Shown here: one piece after another, positions 23,286-38,034 of the stretch
How the letters are laid out: each line of letters opens with the position of its first letter
How positions within the stretch are numbered: position 1 is the first letter of the stretch
Origin: Macrobrachium rosenbergii
Lineage: Eukaryota > Arthropoda > Malacostraca > Decapoda > Palaemonidae
Reading direction: 5' to 3'
DNA: 64,000 nucleotides
Assembly: GCF_040412425.1 (NCBI RefSeq)
Contig: NC_089789.1
Coordinates: 30,284,606 to 30,348,605, forward strand
The notes under the pieces: model-generated
Told to the model about the DNA's origin: nothing
The model's database searches: none
The model's input: the letters and a program-made list of their open reading frames with translations, nothing else
Translations under genes and position numbers: made by a program

Positions 23286-24532
23286 TTCCATCTGTGTTTT
23301 CCCCAGGTTACCTTTTTCTCTATTCTCTTCAGATCTTAATTTGCTTTGAAAGTCAGTTTTAATCCCCAAATCATGCCTCTTGCACAGAATTAACTGCAAA
23401 GAGCCTGATCCTGAGCTGCTGCAACGTCCACGATTCAAAATATGAAAAGCACATCAAACTGGCTATGTTGCCATCTATTAGAATTCCTGTTATCTATATT
23501 TTACTTGAAATTCGTTACAGACAGGAAATCTAAATTACATGTAATTTTATTCATTTAAATACCTAGCATTTTTGTCCTTTATCTTATCCTTGTATTATGA
23601 AAGTTCTCATTGCATCATTACACAGACTTCTTTGCCAAATTGCTTTCATTTCATTACGAAGGTTATTAGGGATGGTGTCTTAAGTCTGTCCTCCAGTTAA
23701 AGAGCTTCGACGGAATCTGTTTAATATTCTATAAAAACAAACCCTTAATGTTCATTTCCTTCTATGATTGTTTCATCACAAGAGCTTATTATTAATGTTC
23801 ACCAGACAATGATGTAAAATCTATACAGTAATTATCTAACAACGCCGATGTTTACATTTAGATGTTTAATCTTATATCGTTTCGCAAAACAAAAGGAAAT
23901 GTATTCAGCTTGATTTTATTTATTAGAAAAAAGAATATCATCCATAAAATTTGCAAGGTGCTGTATTTCCGGCACAAGGAACGCGAAGGAAGGACTACAA
24001 AGACAAAACAAAATAGAAAAAAAAAAAAAACAGGAATCCCTGGATAACCTAAGGAAAAGCATCTCTTTGATCCACAGAATCCAGCCCTTTGATGTGGGCT
24101 CTGTGCCGTGACGTCACCCTCCTGCCGAGTATAATAAAACGCTAAGACTCTTTGACAAAGTCTTTCGTTCCATTGTTGAAGCGAGTGACTAAATAAGGCA
24201 AAAACTTCCGCCAAAGACTTCAAAGAGGAAAGAATGGAAAATAATATGTTGTGACAAAAGGGGTCTTCTCTGAGTCATCATCGTAAGCTTGTTTAGTCAC
24301 GGCGAATAACAAGGTGGAAAAGTGTCCCAGATTTTGACAGCTTTTATTTTTAAACTGAGGAAGTGAAGGACATTCTTCATATCAGTTTTTTGTTGGTGCA
24401 AAAACATAATACGCTCTGGCTTAATTCTTAGTCACAAAGAGCTCGAGGGAAGTCATTTTCGCAAGCAAACACACGCACATTATGAATATGCATATACACA
24501 TATACATACATACACACACAATATTTATATAT

Positions 24533-24535
<3 letters not shown>
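23286..24535. other. Unique non-coding sequence
   Basis: No recognised repeat or gene. Short CA/TA simple sequence appears from about 24470. Confidence 0.55.
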
Positions 24536-24615
<80 letters not shown>

Positions 24616-24630
24616 TGTATATATAATTTA
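24536..24630. repeat. (TA)n microsatellite
   Basis: TA array with one phase break at about 24582. Confidence 0.97.
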
Positions 24631-24747
24631 TATAAAAGCATAAACAGTGAACTAAGTACTTGGTAGAAGACGCCTGTAGTTATCATAACCATAGTAAAAA
24701 GACTTATCAAGAACAGATAGCTTACACCTCCTTGGTGCTAGTCATTA

Positions 24748-24829
<82 letters not shown>

Positions 24830-24840
24830 ATGTATGTATG
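24748..24840. repeat. (TA)n-(TG)n-(TATG)n compound microsatellite
   Basis: TA tract to 24819, then short TG and TATG repeats, forming the left margin of palindrome P2. Confidence 0.97.
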
Positions 24841-25180
24841 ACTGATTCACGATGATATGGGACGTGATGAATAAAGGAAAGAGACACCCACTCCGTTGTT
24901 TATTTTTTATTTCGTGGCATTTGTCTTTGTTTATATGTACATATATATATTTTATATATGTATATATAGTGTGTATATATATATATAAAGATAAAATCAA
25001 ATAAATCTGAAAACTAAACATTGAGAAGTGCTGAGGTTTTCGACACTTGGACGTCCTTTACTTAGCTAAGTAAGGACGTAAGTGTCGAAAGGCCCTCGCA
25101 ACACTCCAGTGTTTCCTTTCCTCGTGGATTTTATCTTTATTTATATGTTCATCATGTTCCATATTTTTCTGTGATTCAGT
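24841..25180. mobile_element. Nested palindromic element P2 between TA tracts
   Basis: The inner palindrome spans about 24986-25145 and is centred on CTTAGCTAAG (25061-25070), with arms sharing ATAAAGATAAAATC outside and CGACACTT.GACGTCCTTA inside. An outer pair, ACTGATTCACGATGATATGG at 24841 and its diverged complement at about 25149-25180, encloses it. A further unit-like stretch at 24886-24938 (CACTCCGTTGTTTATTTTTT, TTCGTGGCATTTGTCTTTGT) repeats the arm sequence in the same sense as the right arm. The result looks like nested insertions or inverted duplications of one short element. A half-copy sits at 8719-8805. Confidence 0.75.
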
Positions 25181-25185
25181 TATAC

Positions 25186-25189
25186 ATAT

Positions 25190-25242
<53 letters not shown>
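25186..25242. repeat. (TA)n microsatellite
   Basis: TA array on the right margin of palindrome P2, with one phase break at its start. Confidence 0.97.
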
Positions 25243-25246
<4 letters not shown>

Positions 25247-25790
25247 CCTGGTATGACCTCTGAGCTATTGGTATGTACTTTTATTATATGGAAGAAATCC
25301 GGATTGGCTCAATTTTCCTGAAGCTTTCTTCCACATCTGAAATGACTTTTACCAATTACTGGGTCGCCTAGTCTTTCTTCTTATCCTCTTCCTCCTCCTT
25401 TTATTAGATGGGTAGAGGGAACAGTTGTCTACTTTAATTGTAAACATATTCTTTTATCAATTCTTTCTAAACGAACGACTCAAAACGGAATCACAAAAAC
25501 TTTTCATTTCAACGTATTCCATGTAGAAAAATGCCCTCTAATTTCACGACACGACCCAAAACGCTAAGACGTAAGAATTCAGAAGAAAGTTGGTTAAAAG
25601 AAGACATAGAAAAATACGCAGTTCAAGAAAGAACGTTGAAAACAAGTCCATTCATTTCCCGGGGACATAACAGGACTGCTAAGGACGTTAAGGGCTAATA
25701 AAGGGATGTTCTACATCGAATCCCAGAATAAAATAAAAAAAGCTGCGAAATGGATTCGATGGAAACATTTTCTATTCTCTTTGGGAGGAT

Positions 25791-25794
<4 letters not shown>
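25243..25794. other. Unique non-coding sequence
   Basis: No features recognised. Confidence 0.55.
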
Positions 25795-25836
<42 letters not shown>

Positions 25837-25840
25837 TATG

Positions 25841-25938
<98 letters not shown>

Positions 25939-25944
25939 TAGATA
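25795..25944. repeat. Interrupted (TA)n microsatellite
   Basis: TA array of about 140 bases with TACA and TATG interruptions, ending in GATAGATAG. Confidence 0.97.
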
Positions 25945-27318
25945 GCCACTACTATAAGCTGTTAGATATTGGGCCGAAAAATAACTCATTGCCATTTTTA
26001 CTTAGGTTTCGAACCGTCCTGAGGAAATACTGATATTGTAGTTAGGTAATCAGCGATTGTAGAAGTGTAGCGAAGGTGTAAGTAAGAGGCTGCTTCCACA
26101 AGCTTGCTAATTCATTCAACAACAAACAGACAAGGCAACAGCTCTTGCGAGCCGAAATATAGTGCCTGACAGGAGGCAGACAAAACAGAGGTTAAAGTAC
26201 AACCAACTGTGTTTGTTGGAGGATGGGAAGACATACATAAATCGGCATACAAAACATGACTGAAGATATGATACACATAGCTGGAATGCTGACATTGTAA
26301 TGCTTGCGTTAAGAAGGATGCGTTTAACAAAACAATAATGTGGACACGAATATATGTACAAAGAATGTGTGACATCCGCAGTGTTTCTTTTACACGTGCG
26401 CTTGGCGCGCTTAGATCTCCTCGTGAGGGATTAGCGGGCCAGTTGAGATGAACGGTGTGTGTGTGTTTTACACGGTAAAACATTTGTAAATTATACGGTC
26501 TTCTACTAATAAACTGCATGTTATTTACGAACTTCAACATGAGTTTAATGGGATATTTTCAGTACGAAAATGAACAGCAGTCTTAACAACCGTTAGGTTT
26601 TATATTAATTTGAATAATGCAATAAATATATCAGAGAAAATCAATAGATTTCTCATCGACAAAAGGTCAGGAATAATATGCATGACATTTTCCCTATATT
26701 CAACTCTCTTGCTCTTTAGCCTTTTGCTTTATTCACCCAATAAAATATCGCGGAATGAAACGAAATGGTAAAGGGAATCTCATTTATAGACGAGGCATCG
26801 GAAGGGTATCAATTTTGACATTTATTCGATACCGTTGCTTTGACAAGCGAGAAATGTAATCTGCGAATTTACCGAATTTTTATGTTCATTCGAAAAATAA
26901 GATTTCTAGTCACGCTTCCAAACACCCGGAATAATAGAAGCAATCATCGTGGAATTACATTTTTGCGGCGGAGGTAATTATTGAGCCCGTTTCGACAAAA
27001 ATGTAAATCGTCAAGTAACTTTTTTGTAGGGATGTGAAACGCGGAAATTATTTCCGCGGAATCTGATTGCACGAAATGGCTACAATTCAAGTTTCAGGCG
27101 CTCCCTGGCGACCGATGCGGAACTGTTCCACATATATGATTCTTTGTTGTCTGTAGGAGGCCGTTTGCAGTAAATTTTGCGAGAGGGAAAGGTTCCGTAT
27201 GAAGTGTTTCATGGATTTTATGGAACTCGTGTCAGTAGTGGATGAGTATGGAGTTACAGCATAGCATTTGTAGAAGTGTAAAACTCCATGTGTTTATAGG
27301 TGACAAAACTAACATTAC
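25945..27318. other. Unique non-coding sequence
   Basis: A minus-strand open frame at 26112-26540 (142 codons) has no recognisable motif. The stretch near 26940-26995 shares about 45 bases with 8295-8352. Not called as genes. Confidence 0.5.
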
Positions 27319-27342
27319 ACACACACACACACACACATATAC

Positions 27343-27419
<77 letters not shown>

Positions 27420-27463
27420 GTGTATGTATGTATGTAGATATTTATATATATACACACACACAC

Positions 27464-27515
<52 letters not shown>
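27319..27515. repeat. Compound CA/TA/TATG/GA simple-sequence tract
   Basis: (CA)n at 27319-27337, (TA)n at 27347-27412, short TATG and CA repeats, then GA and CAGAGA repeats to about 27515. Confidence 0.97.
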
Positions 27516-27516
<1 letters not shown>

Positions 27517-29345
27517 ACTTGCTTGTATATACAAGAGTGGCATTATGCAGGCTTATAGATCGCTTGTATTAAGCAGACACTGACAAGGGTGACACACGAT
27601 GATCCATACCGGTTCACAAAAGCTCTTGAACAGTTCCCTGTTACCGCGCAGTATTTATAGAAATGGTTATTACTTGTAAATTCTCCTCCACTGGAAAGCG
27701 AAAGCGTTCTGGATGAAAACGCAGATATTTGATATAGCAACAAAGAGATGTTATTGTTACTAAAAATACTCGTTGAAAAAGGAAACTCTGTCATAGCTAA
27801 ATAAAAAGTTGATAGAAGGGGTTTTTTGAAAGGTTTGAAAACTGAGCATATACAGATTAGATTTTCAGTCAGTCTTTATGCATTTTATACACGCACGTAT
27901 ACATATATATACATATATAAACATATACATACACATATATTTGTATGTATATATGTGTGTGCGTGTATGCCTATATATATATATATTATGCCTACATACA
28001 TACATACATACATACATATAGCTAAACTCTCCGTAAACGAGGAGGTAGTCCCTGAGAATTTCTAGATAGAGTCCATCGTTGTAAATTGTTAAAAAAAATG
28101 ACGAGTTACGGGTAGGTCTGGTGAGGCTCTTTTTGTTTTTCTTATGATATTGCCGGAAGATGAGCTGTTGTTCATGTTAAGGAACAGAAGATAAAATGCC
28201 CATATGAAAAGATTTCGTATGGAACCAGGACTTCTTTTTTCTATAAAACTCTTCAGTAGAGAAGGTTCCCATAATTCTTTGCGTAGATTCGTTAGAACTG
28301 TGATACCACTGGCTTTGTTGATTTGTTTTTTCCCTGATTGCTTCCTGAATGGAATTTATGTAATTTCTCTTTTATTCCTGACACGATAAAACATAAGAAA
28401 GTAAGCCCCACTAATCATTTTAAACCTTCTCTGAAATATATTTTGCCACTGTTATTTCGCATCACTTTCATTTTGTTATTATTAACATTTCTGTTTCAAA
28501 GAGTGCCTAGAATAATGTTCACAAAATCACAGAGGACTCGAATACATTTCGCAAAATCAAACTTAAATTCTGCATTTTCATCCGAATGAATATTGTGATA
28601 GATAAATTCCGTGACAAGTGAGGCTGCGTAGAGAAAGTAGGTACTGTGATTTGAGTATTATATTCGGAAAGGTTCTTTTAAACAACCTTTTATAAAAACT
28701 CCTTGATTTACTATTAAACTGCATGGCTTACCTGCTCTTAATTGCACCTACATTTACGGGTTAATGTAATATTTATTCATCAGACTATTAGTTAATTAGT
28801 ATATTTGTCAGAGAAGGACAATTGTTATAATGTAGATGTGTGCATGAATGCAAACAACTTTGTCAAACGCTGTATATGTGAAAAAATGGACGTGGAATTA
28901 ATTGAAATTAACGTGTGTAATTCCACCCACCAGACAGAGATTTACATAAACATGATAACAAGCATAGATTTCATAAGTATTTTCGAAAATTCACAAGATG
29001 AAGAATCCAACGAAATGAATTTCAACCCTAGACTGCAAGATCCTCAAGAGTGCAACTTGAACCCACTCTCTTCCTAACATTTACCTCTCTCCCGAAAATA
29101 AACCACAATTACTCTACTTTATTTTCTCTAATTGCTGGGATCAGGAGGTAAATGCAATTACGGGCCACTCGATATTGGAGTTCAGTTACTTGGGGGATAT
29201 TGCCATACCTGTGTTCAGTGACGGGGTTTAATTTGCTGATGTTGAATTTCTTTATTCAGTTGATGTATTTTGAAAATGTGAAATGATATTTGTGTTTCTG
29301 CTTCAAATGTTTGTTGAATTGTTTAACTGCTTTATTTTTTCGTTG

Positions 29346-29347
<2 letters not shown>
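27516..29347. other. Unique non-coding sequence with one open frame
   Basis: Contains TATA/TACA simple sequence at 27890-28022. A plus-strand frame of 77 codons from the first ATG (28844-29077) is of normal amino-acid complexity (acidic, with several Cys) but has no known domain and no clear start context. It could be an exon or chance; it is not called as a gene. Confidence 0.4.
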
Positions 29348-29401
<54 letters not shown>

Positions 29402-29410
29402 GTTTATGTG

Positions 29411-29505
<95 letters not shown>

Positions 29506-29547
29506 TATGTGTGTATACATACATATACTGTATGTTTATATATACAA

Positions 29548-29607
<60 letters not shown>

Positions 29608-29609
29608 AT
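29348..29609. repeat. Compound (TA)n/(TG)n microsatellite
   Basis: Three TA tracts (29348-29396, 29418-29455, 29459-29501) separated by TTTATG and TTTAT, then TA and (TG)n at about 29568-29599. Confidence 0.97.
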
Positions 29610-30888
29610 AGTGCAGTTATTTATTGTACTGCCTTACGCTCACAACCAAGTGAAAAAAAAAAAACGCCCATCTCTATCGGATAATGTCAATTAAAGTTTA
29701 AAGTAAGCCAATAACTGAGACGGGGTGAATCTCTGAAAAAATAAGATCTGGAATCCAATCTCACATCACCGACGCTTTATAATGTCATAAGGAGAGTAAG
29801 ACTTTCATGCTTGATCTATCAACTCGCAGGCACGCGGACTTACTTTGTTCATTCCCTATTGTTTATGTATAGCAGTCAGGCGCAGCATAGATGACCAGTT
29901 ATTGATCATTTTGGAAGAAGGTCGAACTGTCAGGGACTAACAAGCGAGGCAGGTTTAAAATATATATGTACAGTATAACTATATCTACAGTATATATATG
30001 TATATATATGTATGTATATATATTTAAATACATATTTAAAGAAACTCTATTTTTTTGCCAGATGTTAGGAAGAGTTGTTGACATTTCGGCAGATTATTCT
30101 CATATTTTCAGTGATGTTATGAAAACGTATGTGAACATAATTCAGTAATTCAGCTGATTCAGTTGACATTGAGTTGTTAGAATAAGAAGAGACAAACCAA
30201 TGACAGTATAATAGTGTCAGTAACAGGTGGTATCTCGTCTTTTATATACAAACTACAATATTAAGAGTTTTCTATACCAAGGTTGAAGAGGAATAGATGA
30301 GAGCTATCCTGCGAAATACTGGGTTCTCTAATTTTAGTTTCCTTTTAAGTTGAATAAACTTATAATCAATTTAGCTTAAATTATATGGCTAAAACGCACA
30401 CTTGAGTTTTAAGCTTGACATTAAAACAAAGTTAAAAAAAAACATGAAAATAAAGGCTTTAGAACAAGGATAACAGGCGATACCTGGCAAGTTCCAAGCC
30501 AGTGTGACAGTAAACGAACGCGTAGGGGCTGTCAAAAAATATTTTGCAAGAGGAACCAGACCCGAGCGAAATAAGGGAAATACAATTAACGACGACGACA
30601 TAACATGGAAGCAAGCCAACCCTCTCTCTCTCTCTAACTCTCTCTCTCTCTCTCTAGTAATCTTCTTTCTAGCCTCAATCGCGATTAATATTTTCCGCTT
30701 TCTTCAGTATCTCCCCTTTTTCATATTTCTAATTGGCTGTTTCCCCTCATATCCCCGCTCTTATTTACTCGACTTAATTCTCGGTAATCATGGTATATAT
30801 ATATTACGCCTTCCTTCCTTCCTTCCTTCATTCCCCTCTGTTCGATAACAAGGTCTAATCCCCTTCAGCTTTTGAGCACTGTTTTGAC

Positions 30889-30926
<38 letters not shown>

Positions 30927-31529
30927 ACTCCTCTGTAAGTATTTCTTCAGCGTTTGTTTATTTGTTTTTAATATGTATCCGTTCCCTCATAAACCGAGCA
31001 GTAGGTATTTAGCTATGCATGAGGTCATGTATGTATGAAAGTATTAGCTTTTCAATTATCTGTTAAATATTTGCTAAGATTTTACTCTCTGTACCTGAAG
31101 TGTTTTTCACTTTATTCAGCTCAGCGTATTTTCGTTGGACTTTCCTCTTCATAGCTGTGAATAAATTAAATAATTTCCGTATTATATAATTATTTACAAT
31201 TTATTTACTCATTTATCCATTTCTCACCTTAATTACTATTTCTTTTTTTTACAGAAGACGATGGTATCAGCAGTTATTAACTTCTCTTGTATCATACCAA
31301 AGCTTTCTGAAAGTTCTTCATATAATTCGTTTCGCTGTTAAAGGTAAGATCCCAAAGATAGCCTGTGCTTCTAAATTTGTTCTGCACCAGTGCTATCGGG
31401 CAGTAGTTCTATATTCCTGTCACATTTATTCCTTAAGATAGATTGTATTGAAAGTCTAAACACCATTATTTCATATGACGGGCGTGGTTATATGAAGTTC
31501 CAAGTCAATAACGATTGTAGAATGACCAT

Positions 31530-31531
<2 letters not shown>
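29610..31531. other. Mostly unique non-coding sequence
   Basis: Contains short CT arrays (30622-30655, 30893-30925) and a (CCTT)n run at 30808-30829. No gene is supported. Confidence 0.55.
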
Positions 31532-31603
<72 letters not shown>

Positions 31604-31606
31604 AGA

Positions 31607-31670
<64 letters not shown>
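31532..31670. repeat. Paired (TA)n tracts
   Basis: Two TA arrays (31532-31590 and about 31611-31670) separated by TATGTATGTATAGAATG. Confidence 0.97.
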
Positions 31671-34244
<2,574 letters not shown>

Positions 34245-34500
34245 CGCAAAGTGTTCCCGACCAAACGTTTTCGAGAGTTTGCGAAGACAGGCGTTTTACC
34301 ATTTATACGTGGCTTCTGTTCACATTCTGCCACTTTCCTCGTATCTCTTTCCTTCTTTCGGTGTTATTCGTCTTCCTCCTCCTCCTTGTTCTTTTTCTTC
34401 CTCTCCGTTTACTTCTTCCACATCACTAATCTTGTGCAGTCTCCTCGGCAAAAGCTCTCGAGTGGAATATCCGCTAAGCATCGATCTCCAGCACACGTTC
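34245..34500 (+). repeat. Dispersed repeat R3, copy 1
   Basis: Shares both ends with 38035-38465: GCAAAGTGTTCCCGACCAAACG at the left edge, and CATCACTAATCTT followed by AAAGCTCTC, AAGC.TCGATCT near the right. The middle is a C/T-rich low-complexity stretch of different length in each copy. Confidence 0.65.
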
Positions 34501-34724
34501 ATACCTATTTGTCGCAGAGGCACGCAAGTTACGTCCTGGGACTAAAAAGTTTTCCATTACTTCGCTAAATTAACGATTCTTATCTTTAATGTCCAGTGAT
34601 TAGTTATATGATCGCGCAAAATGTCCTTTGACTAAAACATAGCTAACACCTTACTCCGGCGCATTTTCTACAGCACTTTTTCCTGTTTGTAATGAGGCCG
34701 TTTCCCTAACATGAATTGTTCCGT

Positions 34725-34835
34725 AACCGAGATGGCGAGGTCATTCAGGACTTCTGAGTGATGACGCTGGAGCATTTTGCCGATGACACGCGGTCATAAA
34801 AAGAGAAGGAACGAAACGGGATGAATTTTCAGTGT
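34725..34835 (+). repeat. Dispersed repeat R4, copy 1 (diverged)
   Basis: Resembles 41660-41795: G(A/G)CGAGG.CATTCAGG.CTT, then a GACGC.TGGAGC block and GGGATGAAT/GGGTTGAAT further on. Similarity is patchy. Confidence 0.4.
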
Positions 34836-35242
34836 TATTTAAAGCGGGAACTTCTTAGAGAAATGTGTGCTCATGGGTGTAAAATAAAGGAAAATAAAGC
34901 ACACACTCTCAAATTCTTTCAGGAAGCAATTTTTAGTACTCAGACATGGCCACAGACACACACATGCACGCATTTTCCAACAGTATTTCAGATTTTCACG
35001 GAGCATGTGAGAAAATATCCAAATAATTCTACATAATTCATAAAAGGCTATCTTTTTTGCCTCGAAGAGAGCAGATTCTGCACCAGTCAAATAACTGTTT
35101 CTACTCCAAGGGATTCACAACCTCTCCAAGCCTTTTTGTCTTAATTTAATACGCTCGGAATATGTAGAGACTCAGTCATATCTTAACTGTAGATGTGCTT
35201 GAGTTTTTTCTCACGTTTAACATACCATACCTGCGATTCATT

Positions 35243-35249
<7 letters not shown>
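34836..35249. other. Unique non-coding sequence
   Basis: No features recognised. Confidence 0.5.

Positions 35250-35288
<39 letters not shown>
35250..35288. repeat. (GA)n microsatellite
   Basis: Pure GA array. Confidence 0.98.
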
Positions 35289-35292
<4 letters not shown>

Positions 35293-35309
35293 AAGAATAT
35301 GGAAAGGAG

Positions 35310-35451
35310 GAAATTAATGTATGGCCTTTTTGCACAAGAAAAAGACTGGAGATTAAGATATGCAAAAAGGTGGAGAGATATTTATTATTATTATTATTAT
35401 TTTGTCACGTTGCACATGCTATAATAAAGATTCACTGTAATAAGAGACAGA

Positions 35452-35488
<37 letters not shown>

Positions 35489-35541
35489 TTCTCACGTTTC
35501 ACATGCCATAATAAAGATTCACTGTAATAAGAGACGGACAA

Positions 35542-35590
<49 letters not shown>

Positions 35591-35640
35591 TTCTCACGTT
35601 GCACATGCTATAATAAAGATTCACTGTAATAAGAGACAGA

Positions 35641-35683
<43 letters not shown>

Positions 35684-35730
35684 TCACGTTTCACATGCTA
35701 TAATAAAGATTCACTGTAATAAGAGAGACA
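35310..35730 (+). repeat. Minisatellite: 52-base unit alternating with (ATT)n, four units
   Basis: Four near-identical blocks (TTCACATGC(C/T)ATAATAAAG, ATTCACTGTAATAAGAGA) alternate with (ATT)n runs of different lengths. The last block passes into GACA/GAGA repeats. The 75 bases before the first (ATT)n (TATGGCCTTTTTGCAC, GATTAAGATATGCA) resemble 36838-36903, which also precedes an (ATT)n array. Unit identity is high, so the amplification is recent relative to other arrays here. Confidence 0.9.
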
Positions 35731-35983
35731 GACAGAGAGACAGACAGAGAGAGGCGTACGGAAGGGTATTGAGACTAGGGAAAGCCCAGAATTGACGGAC
35801 CACCGTAATCGGTTCAGGTAAGGAGCCTCATCCAAAATGTCATTACCTGGATGGGCATCATCATTCAGGCTGGATAGTTCATCCGGATCCCAACGGGAAG
35901 TTTCCTCTTACAATATTTTCCTTTTCTTCGTTGATATGAAGAAGCAGAATACAGATAATGAAAGGAAGTTGAAATGGTACAAT

Positions 35984-36400
35984 AAAAGATAGAAGGAGGC
36001 ATAAATGAGAGAGTAAAGAACTGGACGGATAGAAGTGTAGAAAACCGTGAAAGGAATGAATGATTAGAGATAGGAAAAAGTAGAAAGAGGAATAAATAAA
36101 GTAGTAAAGAACAGGACGAATAAAAATGAAGAAAAACTTGCAAGGACTGAATTTTTGAGATATGAAAAATATAGGAGGAATAAATAAGGGAGTAAAGAAC
36201 AGGACGAATGAAAACGAAGAAAAACGTGCAAGAAAAGAATGATTAGAGCTAGGAAAAAATTGAAGGAGGAATAAATAAAGAGTAAAGAACAGGACGGATA
36301 AAAATTACGAAAACCGTGCTAGGAAAGAGTGATTAGAGAAAGGAAAAATAGAACAGCTGGAAATAATGGTGAGAGGAAGTAAAGGAAAAAGCATATTAAG
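35984..36400 (+). repeat. Minisatellite, period about 89 bp, 4.5 units
   Basis: Successive units share AGGAGGAATAAATAA, AGTAAAGAACAGGACG(A/G)AT, GAAAAAC.TGC and GATTAGAG.TAGGAAAAA. The plus strand is strongly purine-rich. Unit starts lie near 35984, 36073, 36163, 36253 and 36343. No coding meaning: all frames are broken or low complexity. Confidence 0.85.
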
Positions 36401-36837
36401 AGATTGAAGAGAAAAGCAGGTGTCGGACATTTCTCAGAGGTAAATAAACACTTGTTATGATAATGATGATTGCTTCAGGTTATTTAACAAATAAGCACCA
36501 CTCGTATTTCTCCTGGTTTCTCTGTCCATCCGCCTCATTATGAAGATGAACCAGTTCCGATATTTGAAGAGCAAGAAATGAAAGGATAAGCAAATGGATT
36601 TCTGGTCTGGAACGAAATTATAGGGGAAATTAAAAGAAATGTCAGTAGTGAAAGAATGATGATTATGGTTGGGCAAAATGGAGTCTTCCATTATCTGACC
36701 TCGGATGCCAAGCTACAAAATGAATAATGTGGTTAAATGAATAATGCATATAAATATAAATGAAACTCCAGTTCCTCTGTCATTTAAATTAAAAGACTGG
36801 CATTCTAATTTACAAGTTCTACGGTAGCAGGAAATTG
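36401..36837. other. Unique non-coding sequence
   Basis: No features recognised. Confidence 0.5.
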
Positions 36838-36929
36838 AAATATAGCCGTTTTACGTACGAAAAATACAGGAAATTAAGGTACATAATAAATCAAAGAAAC
36901 CTTTATTATTATTATTATTATTATTATTA

Positions 36930-36997
<68 letters not shown>

Positions 36998-37017
36998 GCT
37001 GCTGCTGCTGTTGCTAT
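36838..37017 (+). repeat. Compound trinucleotide array (ATT)n-(GTT)n-(GCT)n
   Basis: A lead-in (36838-36903) similar to that before the 35.4 kb minisatellite is followed by (ATT)n with one GTT substitution, then (GTT)n from about 36964 and (GCT)n at about 36999-37012. The gradual ATT, GTT, GCT change suggests stepwise point mutation followed by expansion. Frames over it read only as runs of Leu, Tyr or Cys. Confidence 0.95.
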
Positions 37018-37109
37018 TTATAAAGTGCACATTCGGATGGAACAGAGCGAAATATCATTACACTGAATATCTATATGTGAAAAACAAAACGAGAAAAGCA
37101 ATGGATAGT

Positions 37110-37200
37110 TAAGTTGATTTAGTTGATTTCTATATATTTTAATCTCCCAGAGATTTTAGGCTTTTATTGTTAAAAAACAGAGATGAAAAAAATCAACAAC
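37110..37200 (+). repeat. Dispersed repeat R5, copy 1
   Basis: Shares TAGTTGATTTCT.TATA, GAGATTTTAGGCT and TTTTGTTGTTAAAAAA-like sequence with 39885-39970. Type unknown. Confidence 0.6.
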
Positions 37201-38034
37201 CAAGTCAGCATATGCATAAATGAAATAGTCAAGAAATACCTAAGAGAAATGAAGGCCAAAAGACTAGCTTCTTTACAAATAGCATTAATAACTGTCAATT
37301 GAACAAATACAGAAGTAAATAAATGATAAGTGATTGCTGTGCGAAAAATAGTAATGTTTAAATACATGGATTGATAAAATTCAACAAAATATTACGTTGA
37401 AAATCAGGGTTATTAAACTGAACTGAAGATCGAATGTAGGCCAAGCGCTGGGACCTATGAGGTCATTCAGCGTTGGGTTACTCATCATTCAGATTTTCCC
37501 TTGTTTTGTTTCATGAGTTTCGGTTTCTATGGCTACGCTCAAACCTTAGACAGGAAGAGAGAGAGAGAGAGAGAAGTATTCAGACCATCTATATTCTTAA
37601 TACTAAGGTTTTTTTTTATTGAATGGCTGTCTTTGTTCAGAGAACTGGAGGAAATTGCCTATGTGCATTTTCAAGAAAAAACTGCTATAGTCTTACTGAC
37701 TTCTTGGGTTCCAAAACTCAATATTTTGTTGACTTTTAAAGATATTACCAGAGCATTAAACCTCGTCCGAATAACCTTGAAGCAATGTAGAGAAAACTTT
37801 CAAAAAACGTCACGTCCTCGAAGTTAGTCCACAAGAAAAGAAAAGAAAGCGTAGGTTTTCTCATTAAGTTGTCTAACAATGAGCAGCATGTAACGATTTT
37901 CTTTCTATGACGATGGTCATTATAACCACAACTTTAATCAGTGAGTTATTATCAAACCTCCGAGGATAGTAGGGACGTCTTATAGGAGAAGAGGGAAGAC
38001 GAGAAGCAACCACGTAACGTCTCACCTCTCTCGA
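37201..38034. other. Non-coding sequence
   Basis: Apart from the SINE-like fragment at 37432-37480 and a short GA run at 37555-37575, nothing is recognised. Confidence 0.5.
37432..37480 (-). mobile_element. ATTCC-tailed repeat family, 3' fragment
   Basis: The minus strand reads AACGCTGAATGACCTCATAG, then GTCCCAGCGCTTGGCCTACA, matching the 3' part of the copies at 50740-51046 and 58885-59198. Only the last 50 or so bases of the family are present, without the tail. Confidence 0.7.

Noticed and set aside
26112..26540. 142-codon minus-strand open frame
   Set aside because: No domain, signal peptide or neighbouring exon evidence. Composition is compatible with chance.
28844..29077. 77-codon plus-strand open frame of normal complexity
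   Set aside because: Plausible composition, but no homology recognised and no splice or promoter evidence, so it was left as a note in the regional entry.
35370..35795. 141-codon Leu-rich frame
   Set aside because: It is a reading of the (ATT)n minisatellite.
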